DNA from: Pseudoroseicyclus tamaricis
Lineage (GTDB): Bacteria; Pseudomonadota; Alphaproteobacteria; Rhodobacterales; Rhodobacteraceae
Direction: 5' to 3'
DNA length: 64,000 nucleotides
Assembly (NCBI RefSeq): GCF_012070395.1
Contig: NZ_JAAFYS010000003.1
Coordinates: forward strand, 620,001-684,000
Part shown: one piece after another, positions 1 to 8,292 of the stretch
Layout: the number at the start of each line of letters is the position of its first letter
How positions within the stretch are numbered: the stretch's first letter is position 1
Notes under the pieces: generated by a model
What the model was told of the DNA's origin: nothing
Database searches by the model: none
Seen by the model: only the letters and a program-made list of their open reading frames with translations
Made by a program: the position numbers and the translations under genes

Positions 1-24
1 GCGGCGGGAGCGGGTGGCCGGTGG

Positions 25-77
25 TGGAGCGGGGGCGCTGCCCCCGCGCCCCCGAGGTATTTTCGGCCAGATGAAGA
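25..77 (+). repeat. Intergenic repeat, GGCCAGATGAA family, copy 1
   Basis: A G-rich hairpin (GGGGGC at 31-36 paired with GCCCCC at 40-45) is followed by a C-run, GGTATTTT and GGCCAGATGAA. The same order of elements recurs near 9761 (same strand) and at 58438 and 58654 (opposite strand). It lies upstream of argB and codes for nothing recognisable. Confidence 0.7.
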
Positions 78-182
78 GGATCGGGGCTGGTGGGGCCGTC
101 GGCGCTTGACTTGGGGCGGCGGGCGCTACCCTTGGTTTCGGGGGTGGGAATGGTTACCACCCGATGGACCCGGACCCGAGAG

Positions 183-1073
183 ATGAAGACACAGGACATG
201 GATCGCGACTGGCTGACAACTGCCCGCACCCTTCAGAAGGCCCTGCCCTACATGCAGCGCTATTCCGGCGCCATCGTGGTGGTGAAGTTCGGCGGCAACG
301 CCATGGGCGGCGTCGAGGCGATGGCGGACTTCGCCCGCGACATCGTGCTGATGCGGCAGGTGGGGGTGAACCCGGTCGTCGTCCATGGCGGCGGGCCGAT
401 GATCAACGAGATGCTGGGCAAGCTCGGCATCGAATCGCACTTCGTCAACGGCAAGCGGGTGACCGACCAGGCCACCGTCGAGGTCGTCGAGATGGTGCTG
501 ACCGGCCTCGTCAACAAGCGGATCGTGCAGGCGATCATGGACGAGGGCGGGCGGGCCGTCGGCCTTTCCGGCAAGGACGACGACCTGATGGTCTGCGAGG
601 CGGATGACCCGCAGCTCGGCTTCGTCGGCCGGCCCATCGAGATGAACGTGCAGGTGCTGCGCGACCTCTTCAAGGCGGGGATCATCCCGGTCATCGCGCC
701 CGTGGCGACGGGGATGGACCCCAACGAGACCTTCAACGTCAACGGCGACACCGCCGCCGGCGCCATCGCCGGGGCGCTGAAGGCCGACCGCCTGCTGCTG
801 CTGACCGACGTGCCGGGCGTCAAGGATGCCGACGGGAATGTCGTCACCCAGCTCTCGCCCGAGCAGGTTCGGGCGATGATCGACGACGGCACCATCTCCG
901 GCGGGATGATCCCCAAGGTGGAGACGGCGCTGCAGGCGGTGGAGAAGGGCGTGCGGGCGGCCGTCATCATCAACGGCAAGCTGCCGAACGCGGCACTGCT
1001 GGAGCTCTTCACCGAGCATGGCGCCGGGTCGATCATCCGCGCCAGCGAACCCCGGGTGCCGACCTCGGAGTGA
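183..1073 (+). CDS. argB: Acetylglutamate kinase
   Basis: ArgB phosphorylates N-acetyl-L-glutamate with ATP, the second step of cyclic arginine biosynthesis, in the cytoplasm. The 296-residue product has the amino-acid kinase signatures: [10 protein letters not shown] near the N terminus (nucleotide-binding glycines), [11 protein letters not shown] for the substrate loop, [15 protein letters not shown], and [10 protein letters not shown] near the C terminus. An ATG at 90 is in frame, but the ATG at 183 ([10 protein letters not shown]) matches the usual alphaproteobacterial N terminus and family length, so I use it. No other arginine genes lie nearby; the SixA-like gene follows on the same strand after about 125 bases. 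Identity is secure; the start is likely. Confidence 0.95.
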   Translation: MKTQDMDRDWLTTARTLQKALPYMQRYSGAIVVVKFGGNAMGGVEAMADFARDIVLMRQVGVNPVVVHGGGPMINEMLGKLGIESHFVNGKRVTDQATVEVVEMVLTGLVNKRIVQAIMDEGGRAVGLSGKDDDLMVCEADDPQLGFVGRPIEMNVQVLRDLFKAGIIPVIAPVATGMDPNETFNVNGDTAAGAIAGALKADRLLLLTDVPGVKDADGNVVTQLSPEQVRAMIDDGTISGGMIPKVETALQAVEKGVRAAVIINGKLPNAALLELFTEHGAGSIIRASEPRVPTSE

Positions 1074-1199
1074 GGCGGCCGCCGGCGGCGGCCGGCTTGA
1101 CACCGAGGGTGGGGGCATGAGCATGGGAGGCGATTGCCCCGCCTGCTCCGGCGACGGAGCGAGGCACCACCCTGTATTGATTGCGAAGGCTTTTTTCCC

Positions 1200-1700
1200 T
1201 TGAAGACCCTTATCCTCACCCGCCACGCCAAATCCGACTGGAGCCAGGACGCCGACGACCATTCCCGCCCTCTGAACAAGCGGGGCCGCCGGGCGGCGCC
1301 GCTCCTCGGCCAGTGGCTGCAGCAGACGGGGCACCTGCCGGATCTTGTGCTCTGCTCGGACGCCAAGCGCACGCGGGAGACGCTGGCGCTGATCCTCGCG
1401 GAATGGGCGAGCTGGCCGCCGGTGCGGCAGCGAAAGAGCCTCTACCAGGCCTCGGCGGCGCGGATCCTCGAGATCCTGCGGGGGGAGACGACGGCACAGA
1501 CGATCCAGGTCATCGCCCACAACCCCGGCATCGGGGCGCTGGCGCAGGCGCTGCTGGCGGAGCGGGGGGATCACCCGCGCTTCGACGATTACCCGACGGG
1601 CGCGACGGCCGTCATTTCCTTCCAGACGGATGACTGGGCCAAGGTGGCCGAGGGCACCGGGCGGCTGGTGGACTTCACCGTGCCGGCAGAGCTGGGCTGA
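1200..1700 (+). CDS. SixA-like phosphohistidine phosphatase (histidine phosphatase superfamily)
   Basis: This 166-residue protein belongs to the histidine phosphatase superfamily. It shows the RHG-type motif as LTRHAKSDW at the N terminus, where the His forms the phospho-intermediate, and VIAHNPGIG further on with the second catalytic His. SixA of enteric bacteria dephosphorylates phosphohistidine on HPt or PTS proteins; the substrate here is unknown. I chose the TTG at 1200 because it puts KTLILTRHAK at the very N terminus, as in the family. The ATG at 1134 would add 22 residues that look like noncoding translation. It is followed within 11 bases by the ABM gene, so the two may be cotranscribed. 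Confidence 0.85.
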   Translation: MKTLILTRHAKSDWSQDADDHSRPLNKRGRRAAPLLGQWLQQTGHLPDLVLCSDAKRTRETLALILAEWASWPPVRQRKSLYQASAARILEILRGETTAQTIQVIAHNPGIGALAQALLAERGDHPRFDDYPTGATAVISFQTDDWAKVAEGTGRLVDFTVPAELG

Positions 1701-1710
1701 GGCGCGGGCG

Positions 1711-2004
1711 ATGCACGGTGTCGTCGGAAAGATCGTGGCTCGTCCGGGCCAGCGCGAGGCGGTGATCAAGGTGCTGGAAGACAGGCCCCGCGAGGTGCCG
1801 GGCTGCCTCTCCTACGTGGTGGCGCGGGATGTGGACGACGGCAGCGCCGTCTGGGTGACGGAAATCTGGAAGAGCCCGGCGGTGCATGCGACATCGCTGC
1901 GGAGCCCCGGGGCGCGCGAGATGGTCGATCGGCTGCGCCCGCTCGTCGCCACCGTCGAGCGGGTGGCGACGACGCATATCCTGTCGGGCGCGCCGGAGGG
2001 GTGA
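1711..2004 (+). CDS. Antibiotic biosynthesis monooxygenase (ABM) domain protein
   Basis: A 97-residue single-domain protein of the dimeric alpha-beta-barrel ABM type, the fold of quinol monooxygenases and YgiN-like proteins. Visible family features are the first strand (VVGKIVARPGQREAV), a central CLSYVVARD strand, WVTEIWKS and a C-terminal helix/strand ending ATTHIL. Such proteins oxidise quinol-like or polyketide substrates without a cofactor, or act as small dimeric stress proteins; the substrate cannot be deduced. The start at 1711 removes 27 out-of-family residues of the longer frame. It is convergent with the bzt operon and separated from it by a perfect GC palindrome. Confidence 0.75.
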   Translation: MHGVVGKIVARPGQREAVIKVLEDRPREVPGCLSYVVARDVDDGSAVWVTEIWKSPAVHATSLRSPGAREMVDRLRPLVATVERVATTHILSGAPEG

Positions 2005-2005
2005 C

Positions 2006-2025
2006 GGGCGGCCCCGGGGCCGCCC
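2006..2025. terminator. Palindrome between convergent genes, candidate bidirectional terminator
   Basis: A perfect 20-base palindrome (GGGCGGCCCC and its complement) starts two bases after the ABM stop codon and lies between convergent genes. There is no strong T-run, so it may act as a stem-loop 3' end rather than a classical terminator. Confidence 0.4.
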
Positions 2026-2059
2026 TGCTCGCCGCTCCCTTGCGGACGCGTCTCGCGCC

Positions 2060-2851
2060 TCAGTGACCGAGGATCTGGCTGAGGAACAGCTTCGTCCGGT
2101 CGCTCTTGGGGTTGTTGAAGAACTCCTCCGGCTCGTTCTGCTCGACGATCTGGCCCTGGTCCATGAAGATCACGCGGTTGGCGACCTGACGGGCGAAGCC
2201 CATTTCGTGCGTGACGCAGAGCATGGTCATGCCCTCCTGCGCCAGCTCGATCATGGTATCGAGCACCTCCTTGATCATCTCCGGGTCCAGAGCCGACGTC
2301 GGCTCGTCGAAGAGCATGATCCGCGGGCGCATGCAGAGCGAGCGGGCGATGGCGACGCGCTGCTGCTGACCGCCGGAGAGCTGGCCGGGGTACTTGTCGG
2401 CCTGCTCGGGGATCCGCACCTTTTCGAGGAAGTGCATCGCCGTCTCTTCGGCTTCCTTCTTGGGCGTCTTGCGCACCCAGATCGGGGCCAGCGTGCAGTT
2501 CTCGAGGATGGTCAGGTGCGGGAAGAGGTTGAAGTGCTGAAAGCACATGCCGACCTCGGAGCGCACCTTGTCGATGTTCTTGAGGTCGGAGCTGAGCACC
2601 GTCCCGTCCACCTCGATCTTGCCCGACTGGTGCTCTTCCAGCCGGTTGATGCAGCGGATCAGCGTCGACTTGCCGGAACCGGAGGGGCCGGCGATGACGA
2701 TCCGCTCCCCCCGGTAGACGGTCAGGTCGATGTCGCGCAGCACGTGGAAGGTGCCGAACCACTTGTTCATCTTGGTGATCTGAACGGCGACCTCGTCGCT
2801 CACCTTCAGTTTCGAGCGGTCGATCTGAAGCTCGGTATCTAGCGCGGTCAT
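2060..2851 (-). CDS. bztD: Glutamate/glutamine/aspartate/asparagine ABC transporter, ATPase
   Basis: This is the cytoplasmic ATPase of a polar amino-acid importer, 263 residues long like BztD/AapP. Walker A is [10 protein letters not shown], the ABC signature is [14 protein letters not shown], Walker B is [13 protein letters not shown], and the H-loop is in [10 protein letters not shown]. It is the last gene of the four-gene bztABCD operon, 12 bases after bztC. In Rhodobacter capsulatus Bzt takes up glutamate, glutamine, aspartate and asparagine; the Rhizobium homologue Aap has broader specificity, so the exact substrate range here is inferred. Confidence 0.93.
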   Translation of the reverse strand: MTALDTELQIDRSKLKVSDEVAVQITKMNKWFGTFHVLRDIDLTVYRGERIVIAGPSGSGKSTLIRCINRLEEHQSGKIEVDGTVLSSDLKNIDKVRSEVGMCFQHFNLFPHLTILENCTLAPIWVRKTPKKEAEETAMHFLEKVRIPEQADKYPGQLSGGQQQRVAIARSLCMRPRIMLFDEPTSALDPEMIKEVLDTMIELAQEGMTMLCVTHEMGFARQVANRVIFMDQGQIVEQNEPEEFFNNPKSDRTKLFLSQILGH

Positions 2852-2863
2852 GGATAGGGCTCC

Positions 2864-4183
2864 TTAGCGATGCTCGCGGGTGAGCTTGCGTTCGAGGTAC
2901 ATGGAGTAGCGGGACATGCTGAAGCAGAAGATCCAGAACATGATCCCGATGAAGAGGAAGAGCTCCCAGTAGATGCCGTTCCAGTCCGTCGTGGCGCGGA
3001 TGGAGTTGGACAGGCCGATGGGATCGAGCAGGCCGATGAAGACGACCAGCGTCGTGTCCTTGAAGAGCCCTATGAAGGTGGAGACGATGCCGGGGATGGC
3101 GATTTTCAGCGCTTGCGGCAGGATGATCAGCCGCATGGACTGCCAGTAATCCAGCCCCAGCGCGTCCGCCGCCTCGTATTGGCCCTTCGGCAGGGCGGCG
3201 AGGCCGCCCCGCACCACCTCGGCGATGTAGGCCGCCGAGAAGAGCGTCACCATGATGATGACGCGCAGCATGATGTCGAAGTTGGTGCCCGGCGGCAGGA
3301 AGTAGTTCAGCAGCAGCGAGGCGGTGAAGAGCCAGACGATCAGCGGCACGCCGCGGATCAGCTCGATGAAGCCGACGGAGACCTTGTTGATCAGGAACAG
3401 GTCCGACTGCCGCCCCAGCGCCAGGAGGATGCCGAGCGGCAGCGACAGGATGATCCCCGCCACGCCGATGACGAAGGAGAGCATGAAGCCGCCGAAATCC
3501 TTCGAGCCGACGGGCTCCAGCCCGATGGGGAGGATGTTGCCGAGCTCCCGCGCCAGCGGGCCGGCGAGGAAGAGCCAGAAGATGATCGGCAGCAGGACGG
3601 CTGCGATCGTGGCCACCAGCCGGCCGAGCGGCTTGGTCAGGAAGGCGATGCAGGCCCAGCCGATGACGAAGCCCAGCGCCACCGTGAGCGGCCCCCAGAT
3701 CGTGCCGCCCCACAGGAGCAGGAAGATCAGGAAGGGCGCCGCGACGGTGAAGCCCAGCATCTGGCGCGGCACCCGCGCGAAGAGGACCGGCGCGATGGCG
3801 GCGAAGAAGCACAGGAGCGCCAGGATCGGCCGCCAGTAGAGCTCCCTCGGGTAGAAGCCGAAGAGGAGCTGCTGCCAGCGATCGGTGATCACGGCGAAGC
3901 AGGCCGCATCCACCCCGTCGCCGTAGCGGGCGTCGCGGATCTCGCGGCACTCCGCCAGCGAGCCGGCATCCCAGACGCCGCGCAGCAGCCACGGCAGCGT
4001 GTGCGCCAGCACCCAGTAGACGAGGAGCAGCGACAGCACCGTCAGGATGGCGTTGAGCCAGGAGGAGAACAGGTTCTCCCGCAGCCATTTGAGCGCGCCC
4101 TGCTCGGCGATGGGCGGCTCCTTCTGGGCGAGCATCGTCTCGCGGACGAAGGCCAGGTCAGCTTCGGAATGCATGTCGGCCAT
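2864..4183 (-). CDS. bztC: Polar amino-acid ABC transporter permease (BztC/AapM)
   Basis: Inner-membrane permease of 439 residues. The C-terminal half is a HAAT-type BPD permease domain with the EAA loop GQYEAADALGLDYWQSM, which contacts the ATPase. The N-terminal half carries additional hydrophobic segments, typical of BztB/BztC and AapQ/AapM, which are roughly twice the size of ordinary His-type permeases. It starts one base after the bztB stop codon, so the two permeases are translationally coupled and probably form the heterodimeric channel. Confidence 0.92.
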   Translation of the reverse strand: MADMHSEADLAFVRETMLAQKEPPIAEQGALKWLRENLFSSWLNAILTVLSLLLVYWVLAHTLPWLLRGVWDAGSLAECREIRDARYGDGVDAACFAVITDRWQQLLFGFYPRELYWRPILALLCFFAAIAPVLFARVPRQMLGFTVAAPFLIFLLLWGGTIWGPLTVALGFVIGWACIAFLTKPLGRLVATIAAVLLPIIFWLFLAGPLARELGNILPIGLEPVGSKDFGGFMLSFVIGVAGIILSLPLGILLALGRQSDLFLINKVSVGFIELIRGVPLIVWLFTASLLLNYFLPPGTNFDIMLRVIIMVTLFSAAYIAEVVRGGLAALPKGQYEAADALGLDYWQSMRLIILPQALKIAIPGIVSTFIGLFKDTTLVVFIGLLDPIGLSNSIRATTDWNGIYWELFLFIGIMFWIFCFSMSRYSMYLERKLTREHR

Positions 4184-4184
4184 C

Positions 4185-5417
4185 TCAGCGCTCCTTCAGC
4201 TTGACGCGGTTGTTGTAGATGTTCATCGCGCCCGAGATCAGCAGCGAGATCAGCAGGTAGAAGAGCCCGAGGAGGAGCATCCCCTCCAGCTCCTTGCCGG
4301 TCTGGTTGATGGTGATGCCCCCCAGCGTCGAGCGGACATCCATGTAGCCGACGGCGATGGCCAGCGAGGAGTTCTTGGTCAGGTTCAGGTACTGCGAGAT
4401 CAGCGGCGGGATGATGACCCGCAGCGCCTGCGGCAGGATCACCAGCCGCATCGTGACGCCCGAGCGCAGGCCGAGCGCGTAGGCGGCCTCCGTCTGGCCC
4501 TTGGAGATGGCGAGGATGCCGCCGCGCACGATCTCGGCGATGAAGGCACCGGTATAGAGCGAGAGGGCCAGCCACAGGGCGACGAGCGAGTTGCGGACCT
4601 GAATGCCGCCGTTGAAGTTGAAGCCCCCCAGCTCGGGATAGGCCAGGCTGATCGGCCGGCCGAGCAGGAAGAAGACCACCAGCGTCGGCACGAAGAAGAG
4701 CAGGATGGAGGGCAGCAGCGTCGGGACGACCTTGCCCTCGTCGAGCAGCTTCTTCACCGCGTAGCGGCGCCACAGGAAGATCGCCGCGATGGAGGCGAGG
4801 AAGACGCCGACGACGAACCATGCGGCCGCACCGCCGACGGGCGCGGGGATGAAGACACCGCGGTTGGTGATGGCGACCGAGTCCCACAGCAGCATCGAGG
4901 CGTCGGCATTGCCGCTCTCGTCCACGAGGAAGGCCCGGGGCTGCGGTGTCGCTTCCGTCATCAGCGCGAAGATCAGGATGATCCAGAGCAGCAGCGGGAT
5001 GTTGCGGAAGGCCTCGACATAGACGGTCATCAGCCGGCCGACGACCCAGTTCTTAGACAGGCGCAGCACGCCCGCCAGAACGCCGACGACCGTGGCCAAG
5101 ATGCAGCCGAGAACGGCGACGAGCAGCGTGTTGAGGATGCCCACCAGAGCCGCGCGCCCGTGCGTGGAGCCGCTGTCATACGGAATGAGCACCTGATTGA
5201 TGTCGTACCCGGCGCGCTGGCCGAGGAAGCCGAAGTCGAAATCCTTGCCGAGCGCTTCGAGGTTTTCGATCGTGTTGTTGATCAGCCAGCCGAAGAACGT
5301 CAGCAGCACGATCAGGGCGACGATCTGGATCGTCATCGATCGATAGCGCGTGTCGTAGATCAGTTGGTTGAGCCGGAATCCCTGGTCCGGCGCCGGCGCG
5401 TCAGTCGTCGTGGACAT
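4185..5417 (-). CDS. bztB: Polar amino-acid ABC transporter permease (BztB/AapQ)
   Basis: Inner-membrane permease of 410 residues, partner of bztC. The EAA loop GQTEAAYALGLRSGVTM and the downstream VILPQALRVIIPPL are diagnostic of the His/Glu/Gln permease family. A first transmembrane helix lies around residues 30-50, followed by a long periplasmic stretch, and the membrane-spanning core is C-terminal. It is separated from bztA by about 167 bases that hold a strong stem-loop. That arrangement usually lets the binding protein be made in excess over the membrane components. Confidence 0.92.
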   Translation of the reverse strand: MSTTTDAPAPDQGFRLNQLIYDTRYRSMTIQIVALIVLLTFFGWLINNTIENLEALGKDFDFGFLGQRAGYDINQVLIPYDSGSTHGRAALVGILNTLLVAVLGCILATVVGVLAGVLRLSKNWVVGRLMTVYVEAFRNIPLLLWIILIFALMTEATPQPRAFLVDESGNADASMLLWDSVAITNRGVFIPAPVGGAAAWFVVGVFLASIAAIFLWRRYAVKKLLDEGKVVPTLLPSILLFFVPTLVVFFLLGRPISLAYPELGGFNFNGGIQVRNSLVALWLALSLYTGAFIAEIVRGGILAISKGQTEAAYALGLRSGVTMRLVILPQALRVIIPPLISQYLNLTKNSSLAIAVGYMDVRSTLGGITINQTGKELEGMLLLGLFYLLISLLISGAMNIYNNRVKLKER

Positions 5418-5548
5418 GATGTCTCCCCGGCGAGACGCCCTTCCTTCCCGGTGCCGGTTTTTCCCGGCTTGTCGTTCAGGGCGGCCCGATGCTGTCCAAT
5501 CCCTTGGAGGTCGGGCCGCGCAGTGGCCCTGGCTCCGGTCTTATTGGA

Positions 5549-5575
5549 AGGGGGCGCCGAATGACGGCGCCCCCT
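5549..5575 (-). promoter_or_regulatory. Stem-loop between bztA and bztB
   Basis: Nine-base arms (GGGGGCGCC at 5550-5558, GGCGCCCCC at 5566-5574) flank a seven-base loop directly downstream of bztA in its transcript. There is no T-run. By analogy with other periplasmic-binding-protein operons it probably stabilises the bztA message and lowers permease expression. Confidence 0.6.
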
Positions 5576-5584
5576 CCTGTTGTC

Positions 5585-6601
5585 TTACCGGAACGGCGGG
5601 CTGTAGAGCAGGCCGCCTTCGGTCCACTGCGCGTTCAGGCCGCGCGCGAGGCCGATCGGGGTGCTTTCACCGATGTTCTGCTCGAAGATCTCGCCGTAGT
5701 TGCCGACGGCGGCAATGGCGCGCTGCGCCCAGTCGGAGTCGAGGCCGAACATGGCGCCGAGGTCACCCTCGGTGCCGAGCAGACGGTTGATCTCCGGGTT
5801 GTCGGTGCCTTCGGCGAGTTCCGCGACGTTGGCGGAGGTCACGCCCAGCTCCTCGGCGGCGATCAGCGCGTTCAGCGTCCAGCGAGCGATGTCGCCCCAC
5901 TGGTTGTCGCCATGGCGAACGAGCGGGCCGAGCGGCTCCTTGGAGATGATCTCCGGCAGGATGACGTGGTCGCCCGGGTTCTCGAACGTGGCGCGCGTGG
6001 CGGCCAGGCCGGAGGCGTCGGTCGTGTACACGTCGCAGGCATTGGCGAGGTACTGCTGCTGGGCCTCGGCGTTCGTTTCGACGGGCACCGGCTCGTAGCT
6101 GATGTTGTTGACGCGGAAGTAGTCCGCGAGGTTCAGCTCGGTCGTGGTGCCGGTCTGGATGCAGACGGTGGCGCCGTCGAGATCGCGGGCCGAGGTGACG
6201 CCCAGCTCACGGGGGACCATGAAGCCCTGGCCGTCGTAGTAGTTCACGCCGACGAACTCGAAGCCGAGGTCGACGTCGCGGCTGAAGGTCCAGGTCGTGT
6301 TCCGGGCCAGCAGGTCGACCTCGCCGGAGGCGAGCGCGGTGAAGCGCGTCTGGCCGGTGGTCGGGACGAAGTTGACGGCCATCGGATCGTCGAGGACGGC
6401 GGCGGCAACGGCGCGGCAGAAGCTGACGTCGAAGCCCTCCCACTCACCGGCGGCGTTCGGAGACGCGAAGCCGGTCAGACCGGTGGCCACGCCGCAATCG
6501 AGCACGCCGGCTTCCTGGACGTCTGCGAGCGTCTGGGCACTGGCCGTGCCGGCGGCGAGACCAGCAACGGTCAGCGCGCCGAAAAGAACGGATGTTTTCA
6601 T
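5585..6601 (-). CDS. bztA: Polar amino-acid ABC transporter periplasmic binding protein
   Basis: Solute-binding protein of 338 residues that delivers glutamate-type amino acids to BztBC in the periplasm. A Sec signal peptide (MKTSVLFGALTVAGLAAG...ASA) precedes the mature start at QTLADVQEAG. The body has the family 3 binding-protein pattern, with LDCGVATGLTGFA, EGFDVSFCRAVAAAV and GATVCIQTGTTTELNL. I chose the ATG at 6601 because it gives the signal peptide and has a good GAGG ribosome site just upstream; the frame stays open another 95 codons with no family resemblance. It is the first gene of the operon; its promoter should lie in 6602-6860. Confidence 0.93.
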   Translation of the reverse strand: MKTSVLFGALTVAGLAAGTASAQTLADVQEAGVLDCGVATGLTGFASPNAAGEWEGFDVSFCRAVAAAVLDDPMAVNFVPTTGQTRFTALASGEVDLLARNTTWTFSRDVDLGFEFVGVNYYDGQGFMVPRELGVTSARDLDGATVCIQTGTTTELNLADYFRVNNISYEPVPVETNAEAQQQYLANACDVYTTDASGLAATRATFENPGDHVILPEIISKEPLGPLVRHGDNQWGDIARWTLNALIAAEELGVTSANVAELAEGTDNPEINRLLGTEGDLGAMFGLDSDWAQRAIAAVGNYGEIFEQNIGESTPIGLARGLNAQWTEGGLLYSPPFR

Positions 6602-6913
6602 ATTTACCTCTTCCTGATTTCCCATGCCCGGAGACAGGGGCTTATCTCCCGCCCTCCCTGAAGAACGGGATCGAGTTTTTTGGAAGGCCGGCTCCCTGAA
6701 AGCCCGAACCTCCTCTCGACGCCCCAAGCTTGGGCGAATTCCCATCCTGCGGTCAAGGCTTCGCGGGCCGAAGAGAGGCCCCTTCTGCCCAAAAAATTGG
6801 CAATTCAAAGCGTTTTGGGAGCCGGGTGACCGCTGTGGGGCGCCCGGCGGAGGGTCAGGTGGCCGATTTTTTGACTCGCCAGTCAATCCACCGGCCGCGC
6901 CGGCGGAGACGAT
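6602..6913. other. Intergenic region with bztA leader and a TTGACT dyad
   Basis: A 312-base gap between bztA and the upstream ATP12 gene, both minus strand. The bztA promoter is expected here, but I found no convincing -35/-10 pair. The one clear element is the dyad TTGACT-CGCC-AGTCAA at 6871-6886, next to a six-T run, which resembles TetR-family operators. Confidence 0.5.
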
Positions 6914-7627
6914 TCACCGCTCCCCGGCCGCCGCGAGGAAGGCGGCGGCATTCAGGAAGGCCTCGCGGCGGGTGGCGGTGGCGGCGGCGGCCTCCTCGTC
7001 GGGGCCCCATTGCTCCTCCTGCCAGGCCTCGTCGATCCGGCTGATCGTCCACGCCGCCTCCGCCCCAAGCCGGCCGTCGAGGACGGCGAGGGCGAGGACG
7101 AGAGAGCCGGAGAGGGCGACGAGATCGTGGAAGGCGGCGAGGCGGAAGATCCCCAGCTCCTCCACCCGCGCGTGCAGGCGGGTGAGCGAGGAGGCCGGCT
7201 GATCCACCGCCATGACGCCGGCGGTGACGTTGAGGGGCGCCTGCAGGCTCTCCGCTGCCCAGGCGATCATCGGGTCCCACGCCGCGGCCTGCCGGGAGAC
7301 GAGCTCCGCCGGGGCATCGGCGCGGTAGCAGATGAGGTCGGTGCCGCCGTAGCCGGCGAGCATCGCGGACACGTCGGCCTGCTGGGGGGCAACCTTCTCG
7401 ATCGCGGAATTGGCGGTGCGGGTGGCGGGCATCGTCTCCGGCCGGATCTGCCCGTCCTGCGCGCGCCATTCCTCGGCCACCCGCTCGGCGAGGGCCGCCG
7501 TCGGCAGGGCGAGGAGGTGCTTGCCGGGGGTGCGGATCGGCCGCCCGTCGAGGGTGACCTGCCAGCCCTCCGCCGTCTCTTCGGTGGCGACCTCGCTCCA
7601 GAAGACCTTCGCGGCCCATTCCGTCAT
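6914..7627 (-). CDS. ATP12 family F1-ATPase assembly chaperone
   Basis: A 237-residue ATP12-family protein, the chaperone that holds the F1 alpha subunit before hexamer assembly in mitochondria and alphaproteobacteria. Family features are VTLDGRPIRTPGKHLLALPT near the N terminus, the central DLICYRAD segment, RQAAAWDPMIAWA, and the C-terminal EEQWGPDEEA patch ahead of the tail. The ATG at 7627 overlaps the upstream HAD gene by four bases (ATGA); the longer reading frame is noncoding. It is last in a four-gene operon (crcB, rluC-like, HAD, ATP12), an arrangement I recall from other Rhodobacteraceae. Confidence 0.9.
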   Translation of the reverse strand: MTEWAAKVFWSEVATEETAEGWQVTLDGRPIRTPGKHLLALPTAALAERVAEEWRAQDGQIRPETMPATRTANSAIEKVAPQQADVSAMLAGYGGTDLICYRADAPAELVSRQAAAWDPMIAWAAESLQAPLNVTAGVMAVDQPASSLTRLHARVEELGIFRLAAFHDLVALSGSLVLALAVLDGRLGAEAAWTISRIDEAWQEEQWGPDEEAAAATATRREAFLNAAAFLAAAGER

Positions 7628-8292
7628 GCCGGCACCCCCAGAAGCGCGTCGATGGCGGCGGGGAGCGCTGCGAAGCTCTCCACCAGCCGGTCGGCGCCGA
7701 GGCTCTCCGGCGCGTGGTAGCCCCATGTGACGCCGAGCGCGGCGGCGCCGGCGGCGCGGGCCATATCCATGTCGAAGCTGGTGTCGCCCACCATCACCGC
7801 CGCGGCGGCGTCGATGCCTGTCTCGGAGAGGCAGGCCTCGACCATGGCGGGGTGCGGCTTGGAGGGGTTGGTGTCGGCGGTCTGGCGCGAGACGAAGAGG
7901 CCATGCAGATCATGCGCCTCGATCACCGCGTCGAGCCCGCGGCGCGCCTTGCCGGTGGCGACGGCGAGCAGCGTCTCCGGCTGGGCGTTGAGCGCCAGCA
8001 GCGCCTCGCGCGCGCCGGGAAAGAGCGGCGCGCCGGAAGCGGCGCCGCCGGCGACGCGCGCCTCGTAATAGGCGGTGCGGTAGCCTTGCGCGAGGCGGGC
8101 ATGCGTCTCGGCCGGGTGATCCGGCGCCAGACGCGCCATGGCGACCTCGAGCGACAGGCCGACGATGGCGCGCACCTGCGGCAGGGCGGGCGCCTCCAGC
8201 CCGACGCTGGAGAAGGCGCGCATCATGGCGGCGTGGATCTGGGACTGGCTGTCGACGAGCGTGCCGTCGACGTCGAAGATGACGAGCCGCAT
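7624..8292 (-). CDS. HAD-superfamily hydrolase, phosphoglycolate phosphatase-like
   Basis: A 222-residue HAD subfamily IA phosphatase. Motif I FDVDGTLVDSQ carries the nucleophilic and acid-base Asp pair at the N terminus, motif II is AVATGKAR, and motif III/IV is VMVGDTSFDMDMARAAG. A helical cap lies between motifs I and II. The likely reaction is hydrolysis of a small phosphomonoester such as phosphoglycolate, but HAD substrates cannot be assigned from sequence alone. Its start codon shares one base with the stop of the upstream pseudouridine synthase gene, and its stop overlaps the ATP12 start, indicating tight translational coupling. Confidence 0.88.
   Translation of the reverse strand: MRLVIFDVDGTLVDSQSQIHAAMMRAFSSVGLEAPALPQVRAIVGLSLEVAMARLAPDHPAETHARLAQGYRTAYYEARVAGGAASGAPLFPGAREALLALNAQPETLLAVATGKARRGLDAVIEAHDLHGLFVSRQTADTNPSKPHPAMVEACLSETGIDAAAAVMVGDTSFDMDMARAAGAAALGVTWGYHAPESLGADRLVESFAALPAAIDALLGVPA

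Noticed and set aside
126-1769. A 547-codon minus-strand frame opposite argB and the SixA-like gene
   Set aside because: Antisense to argB, whose kinase motifs are unmistakable; no independent evidence.
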